From an uncultured Mollicutes bacterium (GTDB lineage Bacteria > Bacillota_I > Bacilli_A > RFN20 > CAG-826): a DNA stretch of 17,021 nucleotides. A program made the translations under genes and the position numbers. Under the pieces are notes generated by a model. That model did not search any database. It worked only from the letters and a program-made list of their open reading frames with translations, and was not told the origin of the DNA. The stretch spans positions 1-17,021 of the forward strand of contig CALBGF010000094.1 of the NCBI GenBank assembly GCA_937893635.1, in the 5' to 3' direction. Within the stretch, counting starts at the first letter, position 1. Each line of letters starts with the position of its first letter. Below are positions 6,706 through 12,691 of this stretch, piece after piece.

Positions 6706-8361
6706 ATGAAAAGAAAAAATTTAGAATGTGCATTTCTAACCATGTTTATTTTAGTAGCTTCATTGACCTCGTGTAATAATGAAGTTAGCAAGTTAACTGA
6801 TTCTAGTGGTGTCAATGTAACAGGTCACTTTGATAAAGGAAGTAAACTTGTTGTAACAAAAATTGAAGATGCAACACGCGAACAAAAAACTAAGATTTAT
6901 GAGAATGGGCTTTGTGTTGACTATGATTTACATGTTTACGATATATCCATTCAAAAAGATAACGTAAAAATTGAACCAAATGGTAAAACTAAAGTAACAA
7001 TTGACTTTCCAAATAGTTCATCTAATGGTCATCGAGTATTTCATTTTAAAAACGATGGCGATATGGAAGTGTTAGAAGTCATAATAAAAAATAAGAAGTT
7101 ATCATTTGAAACTAATAGTTTTTCAATATTTATTATTGGTGAAAATAAGCCAGAAATTTATAATTATGATATTACTTATAATCTAAATGGCGGTAGTTTT
7201 GCTTCTGACGCTAACATCATTAACAAATATAGCAATGAAAGTAGTTTTCCTTTAACTTTACCAATTCCAACAAAGGAAAGTTATATTTTTAAGGGTTGGG
7301 AAAATGCGTACGGAATTGTTATTAATGAAATTGATAGTAAAATGCGTGGTAATCTTGTTTTAACTGCTAAATGGAGTGAAGCCTTATATACCATTTCTGA
7401 AGATGAAAAAATAGTTACATTTGGTAGTTATCCACAAAATCTAATTTCTGATAAAGAACTTGTGGCAAAACTTAATGAAAATATCAGTGCCTTACCTAAA
7501 CTAAACGAACATAACGAATGGAATAGTTTTAATTTTTATAGTAAAAACAAAATCAGCCATTATTCTTGGTATAAAGATGTTGAATATGATGGCAATAAGT
7601 ATCGTGCAGTTTATTTTAATTCTTGGCGTTTAAAAAGTACTGAAGATGAAACTACGGATACAAATTGGGATGGATCCACAATTGGTAACCAAATGGGAAA
7701 TGGCGTGAAATTAAATACTATTTATTGGTTTAAATTCACTCCACTTAAATGGCGTGTTTTAAAAATGGATAATGAAAAAGCGTTTTTAATGTGTCAAAAT
7801 TCAATTTACGCCATGCAATTCCAACATGATTTAGAAATGAATACACCAAGTGATTATTCTAAAAGTGATATTCGTGCTTGGTTAAATAATTCTTTTTATA
7901 ATTTAGCATTTGCTGAAGCACAACAAGATATAATAGCTACTACACTAGTAGATAATAGTGTAGAAAGTGCTGATGCGCATAATAAAGAATATACTTATAA
8001 TCAAGGTGGTTATGGACAATCATGTGAAGACACAAATGACAAGGTGTTTTTATTAAGTATAAACGAATTAACAAATAAAGAATATGGATTTTCTGAAACT
8101 AAAGCTGAATGGAATAGAAAAACCTCAAATCGATCAATTTGGTGGACCGAGTATGCTAAATATCTTGGAGGATTAGTAATCAATAGCGCGCAATATTATC
8201 CAAATTGTGACTGGTGGTCAAGATCGCCAATATATTTTAAATTAAAATATGAAAATAAAAATGCCGCATCTTTAACGGATGCAGATACATATGTTGCAAA
8301 TTCATCAATGGTAAATCAAATACAATATGGCGTTGTTCCAGCGCTTTGGATAGAATTATAA
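6706..8361 (+). CDS. Lipoprotein with InlB B-repeat and DUF6273 domain
   Basis: This 551-residue exported lipoprotein has a signal peptide ending in the lipobox SLTSC (Cys23). Residues 35-145 form a beta-rich domain of unknown family. Residues 154-224 are one Listeria-Bacteroides (InlB B-type) repeat: ITYNLNGGSF, then YIFKGWE and LTAKWS. Residues 232-551 show the pattern of DUF6273: VTFGSYPQN (237-245), FTPLKWRVL (344-352), DIRAWLNNSFY (388-398), DKVFLLS (445-451), DWWSRSP (502-508) and GVVPALWI (542-549). Known proteins with these domains are surface-attached or secreted in gut Firmicutes; the DUF6273 role is not established. TAGGAGGT (6693-6700) gives the start. The preceding terminator means expression needs read-through or an internal promoter, and I could not find a convincing promoter there. 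Confidence 0.87.
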   Translation: MKRKNLECAFLTMFILVASLTSCNNEVSKLTDSSGVNVTGHFDKGSKLVVTKIEDATREQKTKIYENGLCVDYDLHVYDISIQKDNVKIEPNGKTKVTIDFPNSSSNGHRVFHFKNDGDMEVLEVIIKNKKLSFETNSFSIFIIGENKPEIYNYDITYNLNGGSFASDANIINKYSNESSFPLTLPIPTKESYIFKGWENAYGIVINEIDSKMRGNLVLTAKWSEALYTISEDEKIVTFGSYPQNLISDKELVAKLNENISALPKLNEHNEWNSFNFYSKNKISHYSWYKDVEYDGNKYRAVYFNSWRLKSTEDETTDTNWDGSTIGNQMGNGVKLNTIYWFKFTPLKWRVLKMDNEKAFLMCQNSIYAMQFQHDLEMNTPSDYSKSDIRAWLNNSFYNLAFAEAQQDIIATTLVDNSVESADAHNKEYTYNQGGYGQSCEDTNDKVFLLSINELTNKEYGFSETKAEWNRKTSNRSIWWTEYAKYLGGLVINSAQYYPNCDWWSRSPIYFKLKYENKNAASLTDADTYVANSSMVNQIQYGVVPALWIEL

Positions 8362-8371
8362 AACAAATTAG

Positions 8372-8399
8372 GTTCGGACTTTAATAGTTCGAACTTTTT
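8372..8399 (+). terminator. Terminator of the DUF6273 lipoprotein gene
   Basis: GTTCGGACT (8372-8380) pairs with AGTTCGAAC (8386-8394), with one G-T pair and a 5-base loop, followed by TTTTT. It begins 10 bases after the stop codon. Confidence 0.9.
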
Positions 8400-8413
8400 A
8401 CAAATCACTAAAG

Positions 8414-8427
8414 TTAGTTCAAACTAA
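8414..8427 (+). promoter_or_regulatory. Palindromic operator TTAGTT-CA-AACTAA
   Basis: This perfect 6-2-6 palindrome abuts the -35 of the promoter at 8428. The same half-sites recur as TTAGTT-AC-AACTAA at 14493-14506, again just upstream of a TTGAGA -35. The size and symmetry suit a small dimeric winged-helix regulator, but no such gene is in the window. Confidence 0.6.
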
Positions 8428-8456
8428 TTGAGACAAATATGACGCTATGATAAAAT
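8428..8456 (+). promoter_or_regulatory. Sigma-A-type promoter of the interrupted membrane-protein gene
   Basis: TTGAGA (8428-8433), 17 bases and TAAAAT (8451-8456) form a good vegetative promoter. The predicted leader is about 17 bases and carries GAAAAGAGG (8463-8471) ahead of ATG 8480. Confidence 0.7.
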
Positions 8457-8479
8457 ATTTTTGAAAAGAGGATTTTACT

Positions 8480-9115
8480 ATGTCTTTAGTAATGATAAAA
8501 GTATTTTTGTTTATTGCCTTTATTGGGCATATATTATGTATGTTTTGTGACCGAGCCATTACCTATACTCCAAACTGAAGATTTAATTTTAAAGATCTAA
8601 GTGATAATGCTAAACTTTCAAAATTATTTGAAGGTGCTTCACAAAAAAGACAATTGTTTTCTATGCTAGCGGGTGTTCTTTCTTTAATTATGACAAGTTT
8701 CGGTTATATCGCTTTATATGAATATGTTAAAAGCTATTCATCAACTTATGGCATAATTTTACTTATTTCATTAGTGTTACTTATGGCTTCTGGAACCGCT
8801 CATCATGTATTTTGCGGAGTAGTTGAATGGTTTTATATTCGTTTAGGTAGAACTGAAGAAGCAAGAGAAGCAATTTTAGAATTTTTTAAGAAAACAATAT
8901 CTACAATGTATGTTTCTTTTCTTGGCGCAATAGCATTTAGTATTACTTTATTTATTGCCCTTATTAGCGGCATTACTCCTTTACCTACTTGGACATGTGT
9001 ATTTAATTGCATTATATTCTTTATTGCATTGTTTCCATTTCGTATTGTTGGATCATTTAATATTGCTAGTGCTTTAACATTCTTAAGTTTATTTATTACT
9101 CTTTGTATTATTTAA
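8480..9115 (+). pseudogene. Four- to five-TM membrane protein gene interrupted by one in-frame TGA
   Basis: From ATG 8480 the frame reads MSLVMIKVFLFIAFIGHILC, continues to TYTPN, meets TGA at 8576-8578 (codon 33), then continues open with RFNFKDLSDNAKLSKLFEGA and about four more membrane segments to TAA 9113-9115. The full product would have 211 residues. Its layout (short first span with GHILCxxCD, charged loop, helices with GTAHHVFCG) reminds me of DUF6796-type membrane proteins, but this is a memory-based guess. The promoter, operator and ribosome site are all intact, so the nonsense change looks recent, is recoded, or is a sequence error. An internal TTG at 8654 could give a shortened 153-residue product. 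The bases after the TGA show no strong SECIS-like hairpin, and the rest of the window uses TGA as a stop. Confidence 0.75.
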
Positions 9116-9167
9116 CAAAATAATTACCTATTTTTACTTTTATTTCCTGTTTTCATAGTATTTATTG

Positions 9168-9173
9168 TATAAT
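9168..9173 (+). promoter_or_regulatory. Probable -10 element for the following gene cluster
   Basis: TATAAT is a perfect -10, lying 37 bases before the ATG at 9211. At 17-base spacing the -35 would be TCCTGT, a poor match. There is no terminator between the preceding stop (9115) and here, so read-through is also possible. Confidence 0.45.
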
Positions 9174-9210
9174 TTACTTGTAATTAATACGTTGAAGTGA
9201 GGGGATAATT

Positions 9211-9888
9211 ATGTTTGATAAAGAACTTATTCAAAAAATATGTGATGTTACATGCACAAAAGATGAAGTGTGTAGAGATCAGACTACCATTAAATATGAT
9301 ACGCAATACCCATTTAAAAAGTATTTCAATCTTGACTCAATAGTTAAGGCGGTTGGAATGTATACAAATCATAAATGGAATGATGCAACTTTAGCATCAT
9401 GGTTTTGTATTTATAATTGGATTATATGTGGCGGTTTTTCAGATGACTTAAAAGAAAATTTAACACCTCTTGAAGAATTTTTAAAAGAAGTAATATCATG
9501 GGATTTAGATGGTTTATCTTTTTTTGATGAAAGTGTGTCAGAAAAAAGTGAAGATCTTACGAATGTTATACAATCATTTAAAGATTTTTTGCATATTTTA
9601 AACACAATAAATGATTGGAAATGCTATTATGCTTGTGTTGGTGAAGAATGCAAATGGAACGACGAAAATTATATTGTTCTTATTAATGACAAAACAAAAG
9701 AATATATGATGGTTAGTTCTGCTTTCCTTGAAATTGAATATTCTGATGATATTTTTCATCATTTAGAAGATAAAGAATTTATTCAATTAATCAAAGAATT
9801 AAAAAGAAATAATTATAAAAGCTTGCCTCATTCAGAATATTGGTATAATCAAATGATTGAAGAAGAATATGCTGACATCAATTTTTAA
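9211..9888 (+). CDS. Hypothetical acidic soluble protein
   Basis: This 225-residue protein has no signal peptide or membrane span, and I do not recognise its family. It is acidic and rich in Trp, Tyr and Phe (KWNDATLASWFCIYNWIICG, near 74-94). Its C-terminal half has the feel of a small alpha/beta domain (CYYACVGEECKWND, then NYIVLINDKTKEYMMVSS). Six or more Cys residues are scattered rather than arranged as a metal motif. GAGGGGA (9199-9205) precedes ATG by 5 bases. It is 21 bases ahead of the next gene and likely co-transcribed. Such proteins next to small membrane proteins can be immunity-like or regulatory, but nothing here decides that. Confidence 0.72.
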   Translation: MFDKELIQKICDVTCTKDEVCRDQTTIKYDTQYPFKKYFNLDSIVKAVGMYTNHKWNDATLASWFCIYNWIICGGFSDDLKENLTPLEEFLKEVISWDLDGLSFFDESVSEKSEDLTNVIQSFKDFLHILNTINDWKCYYACVGEECKWNDENYIVLINDKTKEYMMVSSAFLEIEYSDDIFHHLEDKEFIQLIKELKRNNYKSLPHSEYWYNQMIEEEYADINF

Positions 9889-9909
9889 AATTTGAGGATG
9901 CGATTAAAA

Positions 9910-10383
9910 ATGGAATTTAGTAATACAACTCAATTAATTGGTAAAAGAATTATATGGCGTGGTGTCATGTATTTATTATACGCTCTTATGTTTATTGTAG
10001 TTAGCATTTGGCTTTTTATAAGTATCAAAGCCACGAGTAATCCTGATACTTTTCTAATAACTACTTTTTGTCTAACTGTAGTTATATCGATCATGTTTTT
10101 AATTATTGCTGTTCCTAAACTTTTAAGAAGAAAAGACGCTATATACGTAGATTTAAACTCTTTAATCATTAGAAAAAATAAAGATAGTTCTATTTTATTT
10201 ACTGATATTGAAAATATTCAATTATCATTTAATAAATATCATATGGGTGGTAGACGTTATCGTAACTTTTCATCGGGGAAAATAGTTATAACACTTAAAA
10301 ATAACAAAATAGTATATGTTGATGATATTAAAGATGTAGAAAATGTTTGTGTTTCATTAAGAAAAATTGTTTTAAATAGATAG
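9910..10383 (+). CDS. Two-TM membrane protein with PH-like C-terminal domain
   Basis: This 157-residue protein runs from ATG 9910, preceded by TTTGAGG (9891-9897); an ATG at 9898 is possible but lies on the ribosome site itself. Two membrane segments (about 18-39 and 46-69) are followed by a basic stop (KLLRRK). A cytoplasmic domain (75-157) with short beta strands follows: AIYVDLNSLIIRKN, then SILFTDIENIQLSF, KIVITLKNNKIVYVDDI and a closing helix. This is the typical shape of bacterial PH-like (YdbT/DUF304-related) membrane proteins. The function is unknown. It is the only gene in the window that ends in TAG. Confidence 0.68.
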   Translation: MEFSNTTQLIGKRIIWRGVMYLLYALMFIVVSIWLFISIKATSNPDTFLITTFCLTVVISIMFLIIAVPKLLRRKDAIYVDLNSLIIRKNKDSSILFTDIENIQLSFNKYHMGGRRYRNFSSGKIVITLKNNKIVYVDDIKDVENVCVSLRKIVLNR

Positions 10384-10440
10384 TGGCTGTTTTATAATAA
10401 AAATGATGTTTGTTTCAAGAAAAACACAGGAGGAAAAATA

Positions 10441-10950
10441 ATGGAAAGAAAAAAGTTTAATCGTGGAACAATGACCGGTGGGATTATTAGAATTTGTGTT
10501 GCTATTGTGGCTATAATAATTGCTTCAACTATATTAAGTTCAACAATAAGTTCATGGGATAAAGACGAAATGGGTGGAAGTATCTTTATGTGCTTTATTG
10601 CGGGAATTATTATTTGTGCATCTATTTATTTTATTGTTAATGGCGTTAAAATGGTAATTGATGGAAAGAAGTCACTAGAAGTTTTAAAAAAAGGACATGA
10701 AGAATCTGGAAGAATACTTGATTTAACAGAAACAGAAGTAACTGAGAATCATAATGGTGCGGTATCCCACTATATTATTTATAATTTAAAATTTGAATAT
10801 ACCGATGATTTTGGTGATTTAGCGGAAAGTGAAGAACAAGTAAGTGACAAAGTTTATGACAAACTAAAAGAATTAGAATTGATTCCAATAGTGGTTTATA
10901 AAGAACGTGCAGTTTTTGATCGAAATAAATTTGAAAAAGATAATTTTTAA
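10441..10950 (+). CDS. Two-TM membrane protein with DUF3592-like domain
   Basis: This 169-residue protein has an AGGAGG (10429-10434) 6 bases upstream of ATG. Membrane segments lie at about 14-34 and 46-68. A soluble C-terminal domain (85-169) begins SGRILDLTETEV, passes through HYIIYNLKFEYTDDFGD and ends with IPIVVYKERAVFDRNKF. This resembles DUF3592, in which a beta domain ends with a V-x-V-x-Y strand. A possible own -10 (TATAAT, 10393-10398) lies in the 57-base spacer, with TTGTTT 19 bases before it. Its role is unknown; the pairing with another two-TM/beta-domain gene suggests a shared membrane function. Confidence 0.7.
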   Translation: MERKKFNRGTMTGGIIRICVAIVAIIIASTILSSTISSWDKDEMGGSIFMCFIAGIIICASIYFIVNGVKMVIDGKKSLEVLKKGHEESGRILDLTETEVTENHNGAVSHYIIYNLKFEYTDDFGDLAESEEQVSDKVYDKLKELELIPIVVYKERAVFDRNKFEKDNF

Positions 10951-10968
10951 TAAAAGAGTGTGTTTTAT

Positions 10969-11970
10969 ATGGGAAAGTTTAATAATATTGAAGATATAGT
11001 TTGTAGTCCTCAAGATAGTGATGAAAAAACTTTTAATACTATGTGCAAAGTAGTGAATGTTGAAGGTCCAATTATTGAAACAGAATTGGCAAAATATTAT
11101 TTGTATGGTATAGGATGCGAAAAAAATGAGACTATGTTTTTAAAATATATCAATATGGCAATCAATAGTGATTTTGCTAAAGCGTATGCTCTATATGGCG
11201 AATATTGCTGCATGAAAGGTGATTATGAAAAAGGCTTTAAATATTTAAATATTTCCGCTAACAAGAATTGTGGAGATGCTTATTATTATTTAGCAAAGAA
11301 ATATGAAAATGGTGTTGGTGTCATGGGCGATTTTTCTAAAACTTGTGAACTTTATAAAAAAGGAGCAATGCTTGGAAATATTAGTTGTATGCAAATGTGT
11401 TATACTTATGGCGTTGATTTTAGAAATCCTTCTGAAATGATTTATAAAGAATATAGTCCAAAAGAATTGCGCATGCATTTGAGCAAATATGAACATGATC
11501 CACGCACAATTTATTCATTTAATTATTACTCTTTACTACATTATTCTGTCTACGATTATGGTAATGATATAGTTGATTTGATTAGTATTTTATCTTTGCA
11601 TAGATATCTAGGATATTATGATACAGCTTCAAAAAATACTAATATATTACTAAATTTGTGTAGTACTGGCTGTGATATTGGTTCAGACTTATGTTATTTT
11701 GTCATGTCTGGACTTTTTGAAATGGGAATTGGCGTTCAAAAAGATTTAGGAATTGCATTAAATTGGTTGATAAGAGGCGTTGAAGAATCGAATTCATACA
11801 TTTGCTTGATGCAGTTAATTAAGACTTATTATGATGGATCATTAGGTGTTAAAGATTATAATTTAGCTAGAAAATATATTAATCTATTTAAGACTAATTT
11901 TCCAAATAAATATGCTGATAGTAATGATAGAGTATTTAAAATAAAAGAAATCGAAAAACAAATTTCTTAA
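10969..11970 (+). CDS. Sel1-repeat (TPR-like) protein
   Basis: This 333-residue cytosolic protein runs from ATG 10969; GTG 10960 is in frame but sits on the weak AAAAGAG site. Sel1-like repeats are visible at about 37-140: ELAKYYLYGIGCEKNETM, AKAYALYGEYCCMKGDYEKG and AYYYLAKKYENGVGVMGDF. Another lies near 245-305 (FEMGIGVQKDLGIALNWLI, then YYDGSLGVKDYNLARKYI). The middle is degenerate. Such solenoids are protein-protein interaction scaffolds. There are many Cys residues in the first half (C50, C80, C81, C101, C126, C140, C144) with no clear metal motif. It begins 18 bases after the previous stop and is followed by a terminator, so it closes this cluster. Confidence 0.82.
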   Translation: MGKFNNIEDIVCSPQDSDEKTFNTMCKVVNVEGPIIETELAKYYLYGIGCEKNETMFLKYINMAINSDFAKAYALYGEYCCMKGDYEKGFKYLNISANKNCGDAYYYLAKKYENGVGVMGDFSKTCELYKKGAMLGNISCMQMCYTYGVDFRNPSEMIYKEYSPKELRMHLSKYEHDPRTIYSFNYYSLLHYSVYDYGNDIVDLISILSLHRYLGYYDTASKNTNILLNLCSTGCDIGSDLCYFVMSGLFEMGIGVQKDLGIALNWLIRGVEESNSYICLMQLIKTYYDGSLGVKDYNLARKYINLFKTNFPNKYADSNDRVFKIKEIEKQIS

Positions 11971-11981
11971 TTTGCAACCAC

Positions 11982-12020
11982 AAAATTCAGCTTTGATTTA
12001 TTGCGGGCTGAGTTTTTTTT
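11982..12020 (+). terminator. Terminator after the Sel1-repeat gene
   Basis: AAAATTCAGC (11982-11991) pairs with GCTGAGTTTT (12007-12016), with one G-T pair and a 15-base loop, and the T-run continues to 12020. The remaining bases to the antitoxin gene (12021-12129) hold no gene that I can support. Confidence 0.8.
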
Positions 12021-12129
12021 ATGCAAATTTAGATATCTTTATCAAAAGTATATTTTTTAATTGGAGACTAATAATTAATGTTTATAAAATGCAATTTAAA
12101 TTTTTTGGTAATAACTATTTTCCATTTGC

Positions 12130-12438
12130 TCATAATCCTAAATCCTTTTTGATTTCGCTCTTAAAATCGTTAAAGTCTGTGCATTCTCCATTAGCATATG
12201 ACTTTGCTGATTGATTCATCAATTTATCAAATTGTTCGTCTGTTAATACTTCAAATGATGTAGGTTTATTAGTTTCAGGCAATTTTATGTCAAAAGGAAT
12301 TTTTCTTTGTAAGGCAATTTGGCGTAGATAAATTTCTATAGCTGTTGCCATAGATATTCCTAGCTGGTTCAATACATTTTCTGCTTGTAATTTGATATTA
12401 GGGTCGACTCTAGTAAAAATAGTTGTAGTTTTTGGCAT
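12130..12438 (-). CDS. RelB/DinJ-family antitoxin, without a visible toxin gene
   Basis: This 102-residue protein is the only minus-strand gene in the window. Residues 3-50 (TTTIFTRVDPNIKLQAENVL, then NQLGISMATAIEIYLRQIAL) match the ribbon-helix-helix DNA-binding half of RelB/DinJ antitoxins, including the typical RVDpxlK and ExxLxxLGis patterns. The C-terminal part (DEQFDKLMNQSAKSYANGEC, then DFNDFKSEIKKDLGL) would wrap a RelE/YafQ-type toxin. AACCTCC (12447-12453), read as GGAGGTT, is the ribosome site. No RelE-like frame lies downstream (towards 11970) or upstream, so it is an orphan. It may control its own promoter or other loci, or be a relic. It ends in TGA. Confidence 0.88.
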   Translation of the reverse strand: MPKTTTIFTRVDPNIKLQAENVLNQLGISMATAIEIYLRQIALQRKIPFDIKLPETNKPTSFEVLTDEQFDKLMNQSAKSYANGECTDFNDFKSEIKKDLGL

Positions 12439-12470
12439 AAAAATTTAACCTCCAATATTTTTCTAATAAT

Positions 12471-12499
12471 ATTATGTACAATATGTTTGCATTACGCAA
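12471..12499 (-). promoter_or_regulatory. Promoter of the antitoxin gene
   Basis: Read on the minus strand, TTGCGT (12494-12499), 17 bases and CATAAT (12471-12476) precede the RelB start. The symmetrical TTGCGTAATGCAA over the -35 could serve autoregulation, as is usual for ribbon-helix-helix antitoxins. Confidence 0.5.
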
Positions 12500-12566
12500 T
12501 CATACTTCTAAAGTAAATAATGAATTATCATCTTTAATTACATCGAAATGAGTCGTAGACGTTATT

Positions 12567-12612
12567 TGTAATCGCTGAATTTAATTTTGTTTTATAGCGG
12601 ATTACATTTTTT
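12567..12612 (+). other. Terminator-like hairpin with no gene ahead of it
   Basis: TGTAATCGCT (12567-12576) pairs with AGCGGATTACA (12596-12606) through 10 base pairs with one bulged G and a 19-base loop, and TTTTTT follows. It has the form of an intrinsic terminator on the plus strand. The nearest plus-strand gene already ends in its own terminator at 12020. It could end a short untranslated transcript from the 12440-12567 spacer, or insulate the next promoter. Confidence 0.45.
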
Positions 12613-12614
12613 AT

Positions 12615-12654
12615 GTGCAAAAATGTGCAAAAAAGTGCAAAAATATGCAAAACA
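12615..12654 (+). repeat. Four 10-bp phased repeats of (G/A)TGCAAAA(A)
   Basis: TGCAAAA begins at 12616, 12626, 12636 and 12646, an exact 10-base period; the first three copies read TGCAAAAA. A looser copy (CGCAAAT) follows at 12658. A-tracts in helical phase are expected to bend DNA. The fourth copy occupies the -35 position of the downstream promoter, so the array may be a binding site, a curved UP-like element, or both. Confidence 0.75.
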
Positions 12655-12674
12655 AATCGCAAATAGTGTATAAT
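12646..12674 (+). promoter_or_regulatory. Promoter leaving a very short leader
   Basis: TATAAT (12669-12674) is a perfect -10. At 17-base spacing the -35 is TGCAAA (12646-12651), inside the last phased repeat. Transcription should start near 12681, only about 11 bases before ATG 12692 and next to GTG 12683. Confidence 0.6.
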
Positions 12675-12691
12675 ATTATTGGGTGATTATA

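Noticed and set aside
8576..8620. Selenocysteine insertion at the in-frame TGA
   Set aside because: The bases after the TGA form only a weak TTTAA/TTAAA pairing, not a bacterial SECIS hairpin, and no Cys-type active-site context is evident.
8480..8653. TGA read as Trp or Gly (altered genetic code)
   Set aside because: Two other genes here end in TGA, Trp is encoded by TGG throughout, and all other long genes are free of in-frame TGA.
11972..12214. Open frame on the plus strand after the Sel1-repeat gene
   Set aside because: It covers the terminator hairpin, overlaps the RelB-type gene on the other strand, has no ribosome site and shows no protein-like pattern.
12615..12663. CRISPR array or plasmid iterons
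   Set aside because: The repeat unit is only 10 bases with no spacers, and no Cas or replication initiator gene is present, so a bend or operator array explains it better.
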